DNA of 64,000 nt from an uncultured Collinsella sp. (lineage in GTDB: Bacteria; Actinomycetota; Coriobacteriia; Coriobacteriales; Coriobacteriaceae): assembly GCA_959599915.1 (NCBI GenBank), contig CAUGJE010000002.1:186001-250000 (forward strand). The letters are read 5' to 3'. A program made the translations under genes and the position numbers. Each line of letters begins with the position of its first letter. The stretch's first letter is position 1. The notes under the pieces are model-generated. The model searched no databases. It had not been told where the DNA came from and worked only from the letters and a program-made list of their open reading frames with translations. This document shows, piece by piece, positions 17,202 to 24,967 of the stretch.

Positions 17202-18119
17202 ATGCGCTGCCTTATCATCCACAACCCGGCATCGGGCCCCAGCTCAGATGAAATCTACGCGTTCACGCACGCCCTCGCGCAGGGCGGCGACGAGGTCGTG
17301 ATGCGTTTTATCGGCGATGGCATGGAACCCGAGGACGCCGTGGCAGACGTGCGCGAGTTTGATCGCGTGGTGATTTCGGGCGGCGACGGCACCGTCTCCA
17401 ACGTGCTCGACCAAATGCGCGGATGCGGCGTCCCCACGCTCGTCTTCCCCTCCGGCACGGCTTGCCTGTTCTTTAACAACATTGGCAATGCCCCCGAGGC
17501 CGCGGCGCTCGCCAAGGCCTGCCGCGTCGGCCGTACCGTCAAGGCGGACATGGGCGAGCTCTTTTGGCTCGACGAGAACGGCAACGAAAAGCGCCACGGC
17601 TTCATCATCATCGCCGGATCGGGCTACGACGCCGAGATCATGATGAAGGCCGCCCCCACCAAAAACGACATCGGCGAGATCGCCTACTTCCTATCCGCGC
17701 TCGCTACGCCCAACCCCACGGTGGCGCACTTTACGATTGAACATGACGGCATTGTCGAGGAGCTCGATGGCATCTGCTGCATGGCCGGCAACACCTCGGT
17801 CATCCAAAACGACATCAACCTGTTCCCCGACTGTCGCATGAACGACGGCATGGTCGACATCGCGGTCATCGAGCCCGTAAAAACCGTGCAGCTGCTCCCG
17901 ACCGTGATCACCGCCGCGCTCGACCCCGCCGGCAAGGTGCTCGGGCGCCCGCAGTTTAAGATCATCCAGACCAAAGAAGCCAAGATCACCTGCACCCCGT
18001 CGCTGGGCATGCAGTTCGATGGCGAAATCATCTCCAGCAACTCGGGCGTCTTTGGAGCCCGCGCACTTCCGCAACGCCTCGACCTCATCGTCGACGAATT
18101 CTCCCCACTCGGAAAATAG
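17202..18119 (+). CDS. Diacylglycerol/sphingosine-type lipid kinase
   Basis: 305 residues. The DAGK catalytic domain is clear: NPASG near the N-terminus, GGDGT at 60-64 in VVISGGDGTVSNVLD, and FPSGTACLFFNN, followed by a beta-rich C-terminal domain with LGMQFDGE. It phosphorylates a lipid (diacylglycerol in the bacterial DgkB group) using ATP at the membrane face. ATG 17202 follows GGGAACG. A 30-residue membrane peptide follows 9 nt after the stop. Confidence 0.9.
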   Translation: MRCLIIHNPASGPSSDEIYAFTHALAQGGDEVVMRFIGDGMEPEDAVADVREFDRVVISGGDGTVSNVLDQMRGCGVPTLVFPSGTACLFFNNIGNAPEAAALAKACRVGRTVKADMGELFWLDENGNEKRHGFIIIAGSGYDAEIMMKAAPTKNDIGEIAYFLSALATPNPTVAHFTIEHDGIVEELDGICCMAGNTSVIQNDINLFPDCRMNDGMVDIAVIEPVKTVQLLPTVITAALDPAGKVLGRPQFKIIQTKEAKITCTPSLGMQFDGEIISSNSGVFGARALPQRLDLIVDEFSPLGK

Positions 18120-18128
18120 GAGGACCCC

Positions 18129-18221
18129 ATGAACGACAATCCCCTGCTCGGCTTTATCGTCATCGTTTTGGCCATGCTCATCGGCTATGCGATTAACGTT
18201 ATCCACCGCCGGAAGAAGTAA
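18129..18221 (+). CDS. 30-residue single-span membrane peptide
   Basis: The peptide runs MNDNPLLGFIVIVLAMLIGY then a short stretch ending HRRKK: one hydrophobic helix flanked by acidic N-terminal and basic C-terminal residues, so an N-out/C-in orientation is expected. The ribosome site is the AGGAGG spanning the lipid-kinase stop region, and a strong terminator follows. Length, spacing and composition support real translation. The function is unknown; it may be a small partner of the lipid kinase. Confidence 0.65.
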   Translation: MNDNPLLGFIVIVLAMLIGYAINVIHRRKK

Positions 18222-18258
18222 TTCCACATTGGTATGATATTCATCCAATCATCGTCTC

Positions 18259-18299
18259 CCCCGTTGTTTATGCATTTGCCAAACAGCGGGGGATTTTTC
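18259..18299 (+). terminator. Terminator of the lipid-kinase operon
   Basis: CCCCCGTTGTTT (18259-18270) pairs with AAACAGCGGGGG (18282-18293) apart from one mismatch, then ATTTTTC. It lies 38 bp after the small peptide gene. Confidence 0.85.
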
Positions 18300-18416
18300 T
18301 TTGCGCCCCGTGCAAGGTGCTTTATTCAGGTAGAGTAATTGCAGGGTGCCTTTATTTAAGTAAAGCTACATAATGAGTATTCTTATCCGTTCATCGCATA
18401 TTTTAGGACGCTCATC

Positions 18417-18445
18417 GAGTATTTCATCGAAATAGATGAATACTC
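18417..18445. promoter_or_regulatory. Palindrome upstream of the C69 peptidase
   Basis: GAGTATT(T)CATC and GATGAATACTC form an 11-bp inverted repeat with one bulged T. It lies 85 bp before the peptidase start in an AT-rich stretch (18300-18530) that otherwise holds no gene. It could be an operator; the GAGTATTC word recurs near 18374. Confidence 0.45.
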
Positions 18446-18529
18446 TTTAGACTTCCTATAGGCTAATAGATGTATTTATTAGCTGAGATTCCACATAGCT
18501 TTGCGGGGTCTCAACAGTTGGGAGGGATT

Positions 18530-20332
18530 ATGAGGTTTACTCATCCTGTCAACACGCTCAAGAAGCTCGGCTGCGGCCTTGCGTTTGGAGCAGCGGCTAT
18601 CATGGCCATGCCGACTTCGGCACTCGCCTGCACCCAGATCTACATGGGCAGCAAGCTGACGGCAGACGGCAACACGTACTACGGCCGTTCCGAGGACTTC
18701 GGTCCGCGCTACATCAAGCACTTTGGCATTGAGCCCGCACACAAGGACGGCAACGAGTACACCTCGGTCGAGTCCGGTTTTGAGTACAAGTCCAAGGGCG
18801 CAACCTACCGCTACACCTTCGTTCGCGACAACCCCTCGCAGTGGGAAGATCGCTACGACGCATATTCCGAGGCAGGCATCAACGAGAAGGGCGTCTCCTG
18901 CTCTGCCACGTTGAGCACCTCCTATAACGAGAAGGCCGAAGAGGCCGACCCCATCACCGAGGAGACTGGCATTGGCGAATACAACTACGCCAGCGTCATT
19001 CTGGGCGAGAGTGCCACGGCCCGCGAGGGTGTCGAGCTCCTCGGCAGCCTGATTGACGAGCAGGGCGTCTGCTCCAACGACCAGATCATCATTGCCGACA
19101 ACAACGAGACCTGGTTGTTTGCAGCGCTTTCCGGCCATCAGTGGATCGCCATGAGGCTCACTGACGATATCGCCTCGCTCAACCCCAACATCGGCAACCT
19201 CACCTATGACGTCGACCTCGACGACACCGAGAACTGCCTCCACTCCGAGGGCATCGAGTCTATGCCTAAGGAGAAGGGCTTTGCCGAGTACACCGACGGC
19301 AAGTTCGACGTCGCCAAGACCTACGGCGAGGAGATTGGCGAGGCCGGCATGCACCAGTGGTCGCGCTATATCCAGGGCCGCGATTACTTCATGGCTCCGC
19401 TTGCTGAGGGCACCGACTACGAGATCGTCAAGGACGAGCGCGAAGACGCTCGCGCGACGACCGGCGCCCTGGTCCACGAAATGCAGCCGCTGTTCTTTAC
19501 GCCCGGCAAGTCCGACTGGAACACCTTTGAGATGATTCGTTCCTTCGCCGCTCGCGGCGAGAATGTCGCCGGCCTCAACGCCAACACCGACGGCGCGTAT
19601 GCCATCGGCTCCAACCGCAACACCGAAATCCACACCTTCCAGATCCGTCACGGCATGGACCCCGAGATCGCGACCATCCAGTGGGAGATGCTCTCCAACG
19701 CCGAGTTCTCCGTCGCTATCCCCCTCTATTCCGCACTGCTCACCGAGGTCAGCCCCTACTTCAGCGATCAGGATGTCTCCTTCGATCACTGCGAAGAGGA
19801 AGACGTCGTGAACAACGAGGAGCCCAAGAACTCCATCAACTACGTCCTCATGGACATCAACACGCTCGCCTATGAGAACCGCGACCACTGCGCCACCGGC
19901 GTCCGCGCCTATCTCGACGCCCTGCAGAAGGAGCTCATCGAGCAGAACCTGACCGTCGACGAGGCCATGCAGGCCGAAGAAGGCACCGAAGCCCGCACCG
20001 CCCTGGCCAACAAGGCCGGCAAGGCTGCAACCAAGAACACCTATGTTAAGTGCAAGGCCATGCTCGAGGAGATGCGCGACTACCTCCAGGAGGGCGATTT
20101 CTCCGAGGAGTTCGTCCCGAGTGACTACGATGCTGACAACGACTGCCTGGTCGAGTCCATCACCTACGCCGACGAGGCCCTTTCCGATGAGGACGTGGCC
20201 GAGCCCGAGGCCGAAGAGGAAGAGGTCACCGAGGAGAAGTCCGAGGGCAACAACATGGCCGCCATGGCCGTTGGCGCCGTCGTCATCATCGGTGTCTGCG
20301 CCTACGTGATCTATCGTCGCAAGAAGGCCTAA
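18530..20332 (+). CDS. Secreted, membrane-anchored C69 dipeptidase
   Basis: 600 residues from ATG 18530 after GGGAGGG; the open frame upstream lacks a ribosome site. A signal peptide (about 1-33, ending TSALA) exposes Cys34, the N-terminal nucleophile of family C69 (PepD). The catalytic Ntn domain spans roughly 34-520, with GRSEDFGPRY and the long internal region typical of the family. A Glu-rich linker and a C-terminal membrane helix (about 572-596, then RRKKA) anchor it outside the cell. It hydrolyses dipeptides, fitting an amino-acid-scavenging organism. The next gene downstream is a tryptophan-transport locus. Confidence 0.92.
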   Translation: MRFTHPVNTLKKLGCGLAFGAAAIMAMPTSALACTQIYMGSKLTADGNTYYGRSEDFGPRYIKHFGIEPAHKDGNEYTSVESGFEYKSKGATYRYTFVRDNPSQWEDRYDAYSEAGINEKGVSCSATLSTSYNEKAEEADPITEETGIGEYNYASVILGESATAREGVELLGSLIDEQGVCSNDQIIIADNNETWLFAALSGHQWIAMRLTDDIASLNPNIGNLTYDVDLDDTENCLHSEGIESMPKEKGFAEYTDGKFDVAKTYGEEIGEAGMHQWSRYIQGRDYFMAPLAEGTDYEIVKDEREDARATTGALVHEMQPLFFTPGKSDWNTFEMIRSFAARGENVAGLNANTDGAYAIGSNRNTEIHTFQIRHGMDPEIATIQWEMLSNAEFSVAIPLYSALLTEVSPYFSDQDVSFDHCEEEDVVNNEEPKNSINYVLMDINTLAYENRDHCATGVRAYLDALQKELIEQNLTVDEAMQAEEGTEARTALANKAGKAATKNTYVKCKAMLEEMRDYLQEGDFSEEFVPSDYDADNDCLVESITYADEALSDEDVAEPEAEEEEVTEEKSEGNNMAAMAVGAVVIIGVCAYVIYRRKKA

Positions 20333-20523
20333 GACCCTCACGTTCTAAAGGAGGGCGAGACAGCGTGAGCGGCCTTGCCCTCCTAGCCCGTCATCTGACC
20401 GGCGGGAACGCCGCTGAAATCTTTTCAAAAAAGATTTCCCTGCACATATATCGCTGTGCTATAGTGCAGCGCAACAGCAATCAGGTGCTACCGAGCCACG
20501 GCATCACGAAAGGAGCCACCAAC

Positions 20524-20592
20524 ATGAAGAACTCGATGACGTCTCTCAACAACTGGTGGTGGCGTGATGCGAATACGATCGGTCGACGGTGA
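20524..20592 (+). CDS. Trp-rich leader peptide (22 residues)
   Basis: The peptide is MKNSMTSLNNWWWRDANTIG followed by RR. ATG 20524 has AAAGGAG 8 nt upstream, and the three Trp codons are at 20554-20562. Three consecutive Trp codons in a short translated ORF before a terminator are the hallmark of ribosome-mediated attenuation and recall the WWW leaders of actinobacterial trp genes. Downstream lies an ECF transporter S component resembling TrpP, so the regulated function is probably tryptophan uptake. No protein function is expected beyond sensing charged tRNA-Trp. Confidence 0.85.
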   Translation: MKNSMTSLNNWWWRDANTIGRR

Positions 20593-20691
20593 GTCCCTCA
20601 CGCCTGTTTTTGCGCTCTAGGTGATTGGAAGGCCTCCGGTTTCGACCGGGGGCCTTTTTCTATCTCGAGCCCGATCGCATTCGCATCACGC
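20561..20691 (+). promoter_or_regulatory. Tryptophan attenuator region
   Basis: The segment CGGTCGA (20580-20586), just after the Trp codons, can pair with TCGACCG (20642-20648) inside the terminator and so serve as antiterminator. A ribosome at the stop codon would cover it and allow termination; a ribosome stalled on Trp would not. GGCGTGA (20561-20567) with TCACGCC (20598-20604) gives another hairpin before TGTTTTTG. The 19-nt segment 20562-20580 is also complementary to 20673-20691 at 18 positions, enclosing the terminator. A TATAGT box at 20460-20465 may be the promoter. Confidence 0.65.
20629..20659 (+). terminator. Attenuator terminator with TTCG loop
   Basis: AAGGCCTCCGGT (20629-20640) and ACCGGGGGCCTT (20645-20656) form a strong stem closed by TTCG and followed by TTTTT. 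It sits between the Trp leader and the transporter gene. Confidence 0.85.
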
Positions 20692-20735
20692 GCCTCCGTT
20701 TTTCTTGCACTCCCCTTTTTGAAAGGACTTTCACC

Positions 20736-21308
20736 ATGTCTCAGAACACCACCGCCGCCCAGCCCCGTACCGTCCAGACCGCCGACCGCGGTAAGCTCGA
20801 TATCCGTGCCCTTGTCCTGCTCGCCATCCTGCTTGCCGCCGGCTTCATCCTCAACTTCACCGTCGGCAAGGCTATCTCCAGCATCTCGGGCGGCATGATT
20901 AGCCCCGAGTTCATCATCTCGGCCTTCTGCCTCACCATTCTGGTCATTCGCCCCAACATTGGTCAGGCGCTCGTCATCGGCCTCATCTCGGCCGCCGTGA
21001 TCCAGATCACCACCACCTCGCCGTTTGTCGATTTTGCCGCCGAGGGCATCGCCGCCATGCTTATGGCCGTCATCGTCAACGCCGCCGCCAAGGGCGGCCA
21101 GGTTAAGCCTGCCGTCGCCATCATCGCAACGTTCGTGACCACCTTTGTCTCGGGCGTCATCTTTATGGTCATCAAGATGGCCATGCTCGGCGTGGTGGGC
21201 GAGCTCGCCGCAGCCATGCTGCCCGTTGTCGCCATGACCGCCGTCTTTAACGCCATCCTGGTCGGCGCCCTCTACCTGCCCATCCAGAAGGCCCTTAGGC
21301 TCAACTAA
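20736..21308 (+). CDS. Tryptophan ECF transporter S component, TrpP-like
   Basis: 190 residues from ATG 20736 with GAAAGGAC upstream; the frame is open into the leader but without a ribosome site. Five to six membrane segments are visible, including LVLLAILLAAGFILNFTVG, PEFIISAFCLTILVIRP and a C-terminal AMTAVFNAILVGALYLPIQK, in the arrangement of small S components. The PEF..S..L.ILV.RP pattern resembles TrpP. The Trp leader upstream and the ECF ATPase and T genes downstream together indicate energised tryptophan uptake. The substrate is an inference from the leader and the resemblance. Confidence 0.8.
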   Translation: MSQNTTAAQPRTVQTADRGKLDIRALVLLAILLAAGFILNFTVGKAISSISGGMISPEFIISAFCLTILVIRPNIGQALVIGLISAAVIQITTTSPFVDFAAEGIAAMLMAVIVNAAAKGGQVKPAVAIIATFVTTFVSGVIFMVIKMAMLGVVGELAAAMLPVVAMTAVFNAILVGALYLPIQKALRLN

Positions 21309-21314
21309 CCCGCT

Positions 21315-21415
21315 CGGCTTTACGAGCCACCCCATCTTGGCGTTCATTCGTCGCTCGCGTACCCAAGTACGCTTCGCTCCCCTTTCGCGCCAACCTGGGG
21401 CCCCTCGTAAAGCCG
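21315..21415. repeat. Nested inverted repeat D (28-bp imperfect arms)
   Basis: Arms 21315-21342 and 21388-21415 match at 23 of 28 positions, including 12 in a row (CGGCTTTACGAG). An inner GCGTAC-CCAA-GTACGC (21357-21372) shares the centre near 21365. It lies between the TrpP and EcfA genes and has no T tract. Confidence 0.7.
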
Positions 21416-21458
21416 TCTCCGCACTCCACCAACAAAGACTGTCCCAGACAACTAGCTC

Positions 21459-21502
21459 TTGGGGACGTTCTTAAACGACTAGTCATGTAAGAACGTCCCC
21501 AA
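21459..21502. repeat. Inverted repeat E (15-bp perfect arms)
   Basis: TTGGGGACGTTCTTA (21459-21473) is perfectly complementary to 21488-21502, with GACTAGTC (21477-21484) at the centre. It ends 18 bp before the EcfA start codon, so if transcribed it forms a hairpin next to the ribosome site. Confidence 0.75.
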
Positions 21503-21520
21503 TGACTCTGAAAGGTATCC

Positions 21521-23272
21521 ATGGAAACGATCATCAACGTCGACGATGTCTCGTTCTCCTATGGCACGCAGACCGAGCAGGCGCTCAGCCACATCTCACT
21601 CAGCGTGAACAAGGGAGATTTCATCGGCATCATCGGGCCCTCGGGCGCCGGCAAGTCCACGCTTGCTGCCTGCCTGTCGGGCGCCGTGCCCCACCACTAC
21701 ACCGGCACGTTCTTTGGGTCCGTCATGGTTGACGGCCACGACACCTGCGAGGTCTCGTTGACCGACGTGTCGCAAATCGTCGGCAGCGTGCTGCAGGATA
21801 TCGACACGCAGATGGTCGCCTCGGTCGTCGAGGACGAGATACTCTTTGGCCTCGAGAACTTTGGCGTTCCCCACGACCAGATCGAGCAGCGCGTGAGCGA
21901 AACGCTCGAGACCGTCGGCATCAGCGACCTGCGCGACCGCGAGATCGCCACCCTCTCGGGCGGACAGAAGCAAAAGGTAGCCATCGCCGCCATCCTCGCC
22001 ATGCGTCCGCGCGTTTTGGTTCTCGACGAGCCCACCGCGGCACTCGACCCCGCCAGCTCCACGTTGGTCTTCGAGACGCTGCGTGAGGCAAACCGCGCAC
22101 TTGGAATTACCATCGTCGTCGTTGAGCAAAAGGTCGCCCTGCTCTCGGAGTACTGCAACCGCGTGCTCGTGCTCAACCATGGCGAAATCGCGCTGCAGGG
22201 CGAGCCACACGAGGTTTTCGGGCATACCGACGAGCTCCGTGCCATCGGCGTCGACTGCCCTCGCGTCACGCGTATCTTCAATAGCCTCGAGGCCGATGGC
22301 CTGGTAAGCGGTACCCCTTGCTTGGATGTCGATGAGGCCGAGCGCCTGATTTCGGGCATTGTCGACCCCGCACACGCGGCCAGCGAAGCCCAGGCGCCCG
22401 CCGGCTCCCCGCATGCACCGTCGTTGCGCCCGCACGCCAAGGACGCCGAGCCCGTGCTCACCTTCGATCACGTTGAGTTTGCCTATCCCAATGGCGGCGC
22501 CGCCGTACACGACCTCAACCTGACCCTCTATCCCGGCGAGCTCGTGGGCATCGTCGGCCAGAACGGTGCCGGCAAGACCACGCTCACCAAGCTGCTCACA
22601 GGCCTGCTTAAGCCCGCCTCGGGCAGCGTGCGCGTTACGGGGCTGGACACCGCAGCCGTTCCCACGAGCCGCATCGCCCGCGAAGTCGCAACCCTCTTCC
22701 AAAACCCCGACCGCCAGATCTGCAAGGATACCGTACTCGACGAGGTCGCTTTTGGCCTGGAGCTTGCCGGCATCGACCGTGCCGAGGCTCTGCGTCGCGC
22801 TCGACTCGTTATCGACCGCTTTGGCCTGCCTGCCGATGAGGCACCTTTCTCGCTTTCGCGCGGCCAGCGACAAATGGTGGCGCTTGCCTCCGTCGTAGTT
22901 GTTGAGCCCAAGATCGTCGTGCTCGACGAGCCCACGAGCGGCCTTGATTACCGCGAGTGCATGACCGTCATGGAAACCGTGCGCACCATGGCCGAGCGCG
23001 GCTGCGCCGTCATCATGGTCTGCCACGACATGGAAGTCGTATCCGACTTTGCCGAGCGCATCGTGGTGATGGCCGACGGCCGCATCCTCGAGCGCGGCCG
23101 CACGCACGAGCTGTTCTCGAACATCGAGCTCATGCAGCAAGCCTACGTTGAGCCACCTCAGGTCATAGAGCTTTCTCATCGTCTGGCATCCTCCGTCTCT
23201 CCCGTCTTTGCACAGGTGAGCGAGGTCACCGATATCGTTCGCATTACCGAGGAGATGGTCCACCGTGGTTAA
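21521..23272 (+). CDS. ECF transporter ATPase, two ABC domains fused
   Basis: 583 residues holding two complete ABC ATPase modules. First: Walker A GPSGAGKST (about 39-47), LSGGQKQKVAI and Walker B VLVLDEPTAALD. Second, after a Pro/Ala-rich linker near 290: GQNGAGKTT, LSRGQRQMVAL and IVVLDEPTSGLD. It thus replaces the separate EcfA and EcfA' proteins. It binds the T component and powers the S component at the membrane. ATG 21521 follows GAAAGG. The T-component gene overlaps its end by 8 nt. Confidence 0.93.
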   Translation: METIINVDDVSFSYGTQTEQALSHISLSVNKGDFIGIIGPSGAGKSTLAACLSGAVPHHYTGTFFGSVMVDGHDTCEVSLTDVSQIVGSVLQDIDTQMVASVVEDEILFGLENFGVPHDQIEQRVSETLETVGISDLRDREIATLSGGQKQKVAIAAILAMRPRVLVLDEPTAALDPASSTLVFETLREANRALGITIVVVEQKVALLSEYCNRVLVLNHGEIALQGEPHEVFGHTDELRAIGVDCPRVTRIFNSLEADGLVSGTPCLDVDEAERLISGIVDPAHAASEAQAPAGSPHAPSLRPHAKDAEPVLTFDHVEFAYPNGGAAVHDLNLTLYPGELVGIVGQNGAGKTTLTKLLTGLLKPASGSVRVTGLDTAAVPTSRIAREVATLFQNPDRQICKDTVLDEVAFGLELAGIDRAEALRRARLVIDRFGLPADEAPFSLSRGQRQMVALASVVVVEPKIVVLDEPTSGLDYRECMTVMETVRTMAERGCAVIMVCHDMEVVSDFAERIVVMADGRILERGRTHELFSNIELMQQAYVEPPQVIELSHRLASSVSPVFAQVSEVTDIVRITEEMVHRG

Positions 23273-24011
23273 CGTCATCGACTATATGCCGGGCGACACA
23301 CTGCTGCACCGCTTGAACCCGGTCGTCAAACTGGGCCTTGCCGCCGCCATCATCATCGGCATCTTCCTGTCCGACACCTACGTGGCGCTGTTGGGCTTTT
23401 TGGCACTCACCCTCGCACTGGGCGCCTATGCCGGTGTCGTCGACCGTCTGCTCTCGCTACTCAAGCTGCTGATTCCGCTCGCGCTTATCATGCTGGTGCT
23501 CCAGCTGGCCTTTATGCGCGACGGCAACATAGTGTGGGGCTTTATCACCGACACGGGCTTCATTACCGGATCGAAGGCCTGCCTACGCCTGTTGGGCGTG
23601 GCGCTGCCACTCATCCTCATGCTTATGGTGACCAAGCTCAACGACCTCGCCAACGCCTGCGTCGAGGTGCTGCACGTGCCGTATCGCTATGCCTTCACCT
23701 TTACCACGGCGCTACGCTTTGTGCCGGTGTTTGGTCAGGAGATGAACGCCATCATGGAAGCGCAGACCGCACGCGGCGTCGAGTACGACACCAAGAACCC
23801 CATCAAGAAGCTTAAGCTCATGCTGCCACTGTGCGTGCCACTGCTCATCTCGAGCGTGGGCAAGACCGATGCCACAGCCTTGGCGGCAGAACAGCGCGGC
23901 TTCTATCTGCGTACACGCGCCAGCTCGTACAAGCGCTACCCCATCAAGGTCCTGGACATCGCCGTGCTCATCGTCAGCATCGCCCTCATCGCCATCGGCT
24001 TCCTGTTCTAG
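23265..24011 (+). CDS. ecfT: ECF transporter T component
   Basis: 248 residues from GTG 23265, overlapping the ATPase gene by 8 nt. Membrane segments at about 25-60, 65-90 and 105-125 precede the cytosolic coupling helices with the EcfT motif region EAQTARGVEYDTK and a second AAEQRGFYLR (both contain the Ala-Arg-Gly-type signature). A final helix closes the protein. It links the ATPase to the S component. A strong terminator follows, so trpP-ecfAA-ecfT is one unit behind the Trp leader. Confidence 0.92.
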   Translation: MVNVIDYMPGDTLLHRLNPVVKLGLAAAIIIGIFLSDTYVALLGFLALTLALGAYAGVVDRLLSLLKLLIPLALIMLVLQLAFMRDGNIVWGFITDTGFITGSKACLRLLGVALPLILMLMVTKLNDLANACVEVLHVPYRYAFTFTTALRFVPVFGQEMNAIMEAQTARGVEYDTKNPIKKLKLMLPLCVPLLISSVGKTDATALAAEQRGFYLRTRASSYKRYPIKVLDIAVLIVSIALIAIGFLF

Positions 24012-24040
24012 TTCGCCACCGGCAGCAACCGCCCAACGCA

Positions 24041-24077
24041 AAAGGCCTCGGCTCGCACCAAACGAGCCGAGGCCTTT
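24041..24077 (+). terminator. Terminator of the ECF operon
   Basis: AAAGGCCTCGGCTCG (24041-24055) pairs perfectly with 24063-24077. It is nearly palindromic and may also serve the converging racemase transcript. Confidence 0.8.
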
Positions 24078-24136
24078 ACTGTTTCACCAGATAAAACCTA
24101 CCAAAATTAACCTGTCCCTTTTTGACAGGTCGGAAG

Positions 24137-24883
24137 CTAGAGGCGGTAGAGGGCGCCGCTGCGGATGATGGATTCGCGCACCAGGACATCCATGGCATCG
24201 AGGGTGATCTCGGGCATCTCTCGATACTTCTGCAGCACCGATAGCTCGGTGCAGGCCAGGATGACGCGATCGCAGCCGCTGCGGGCGAACTCCCACATCA
24301 CTCGGTCGAACTTATCCATATCGGGTTCGCGTCCCGCCTTCACGTCATCATAAATCAGCGACATTACATCGGCCTGGCGCTTCTCGCTGGGGTAGACGAC
24401 CTCGACGCCCGCAGCCTCGCACTCGCGCCCATAGACGCCTGCACCCACGGTGCCGTCGGTGCCCATGATGCCGATCTTGCGCACCGGCTCGGACGGCATG
24501 CTCAGATTGGGATCGAACTCGCACTCCCCCATCACCGCACCGGCCAGAGCATAGCGCACCGACTCACGCGGCATGTGGATAATCGGCACCTTCGTAAACG
24601 ACTGAATCTGGTCGTAGAAGTAGTGTGACGTGTTGCAGGGAATGGCAATGTGCGCACAGCCCAGCGACTCGAGTGCCTGGGCACATTCTTTCATGGTCGC
24701 CAGCAGCTTGGCATGCTCGCCGGTCTTAATGGCCAACGTGCGGTCGGGCATGGTCGACTTGGAGAGCACCACCATGTCGATATGTTCCTGATCGCAGGCA
24801 GCAGCCGTATGACGCACCACCTGGTCGTAGTAATACGACGTGGCCTCGGCGCCCATGCCACCGATAACTCCCAGCTTTTCCAT
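24137..24883 (-). CDS. Aspartate/glutamate racemase family protein
   Basis: 248 residues from MEKLGVIGGMGAEATSYYYD, the start fixed by AAGGAGG upstream; the frame is open for 28 more codons without a site. Both catalytic cysteines are present: Cys83 in IPCNTSHYF and Cys211 in ILACTELSVL, one per lobe of the two-domain fold. It interconverts L- and D-aspartate (possibly glutamate) without cofactor. It lies directly downstream of an ATP-grasp ligase on the same strand, the arrangement known for D-aspartate supply and ligation in Enterococcus faecium. The substrate is inferred from that pairing. Confidence 0.88.
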   Translation of the reverse strand: MEKLGVIGGMGAEATSYYYDQVVRHTAAACDQEHIDMVVLSKSTMPDRTLAIKTGEHAKLLATMKECAQALESLGCAHIAIPCNTSHYFYDQIQSFTKVPIIHMPRESVRYALAGAVMGECEFDPNLSMPSEPVRKIGIMGTDGTVGAGVYGRECEAAGVEVVYPSEKRQADVMSLIYDDVKAGREPDMDKFDRVMWEFARSGCDRVILACTELSVLQKYREMPEITLDAMDVLVRESIIRSGALYRL

Positions 24884-24967
24884 CGCCGCCTCCTTGGTGA
24901 CGCTTGCACAATTGCGCGTATCATACCCGCGCCCGCCCGATGCAAACCGGACGGGCGCCGCGCTCAT

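Noticed and set aside
18479..20341. 620-codon minus-strand open frame
   Set aside because: Antisense to the C69 dipeptidase, whose signal peptide, Cys34 and anchor are clear; the frame is a product of strong codon bias.
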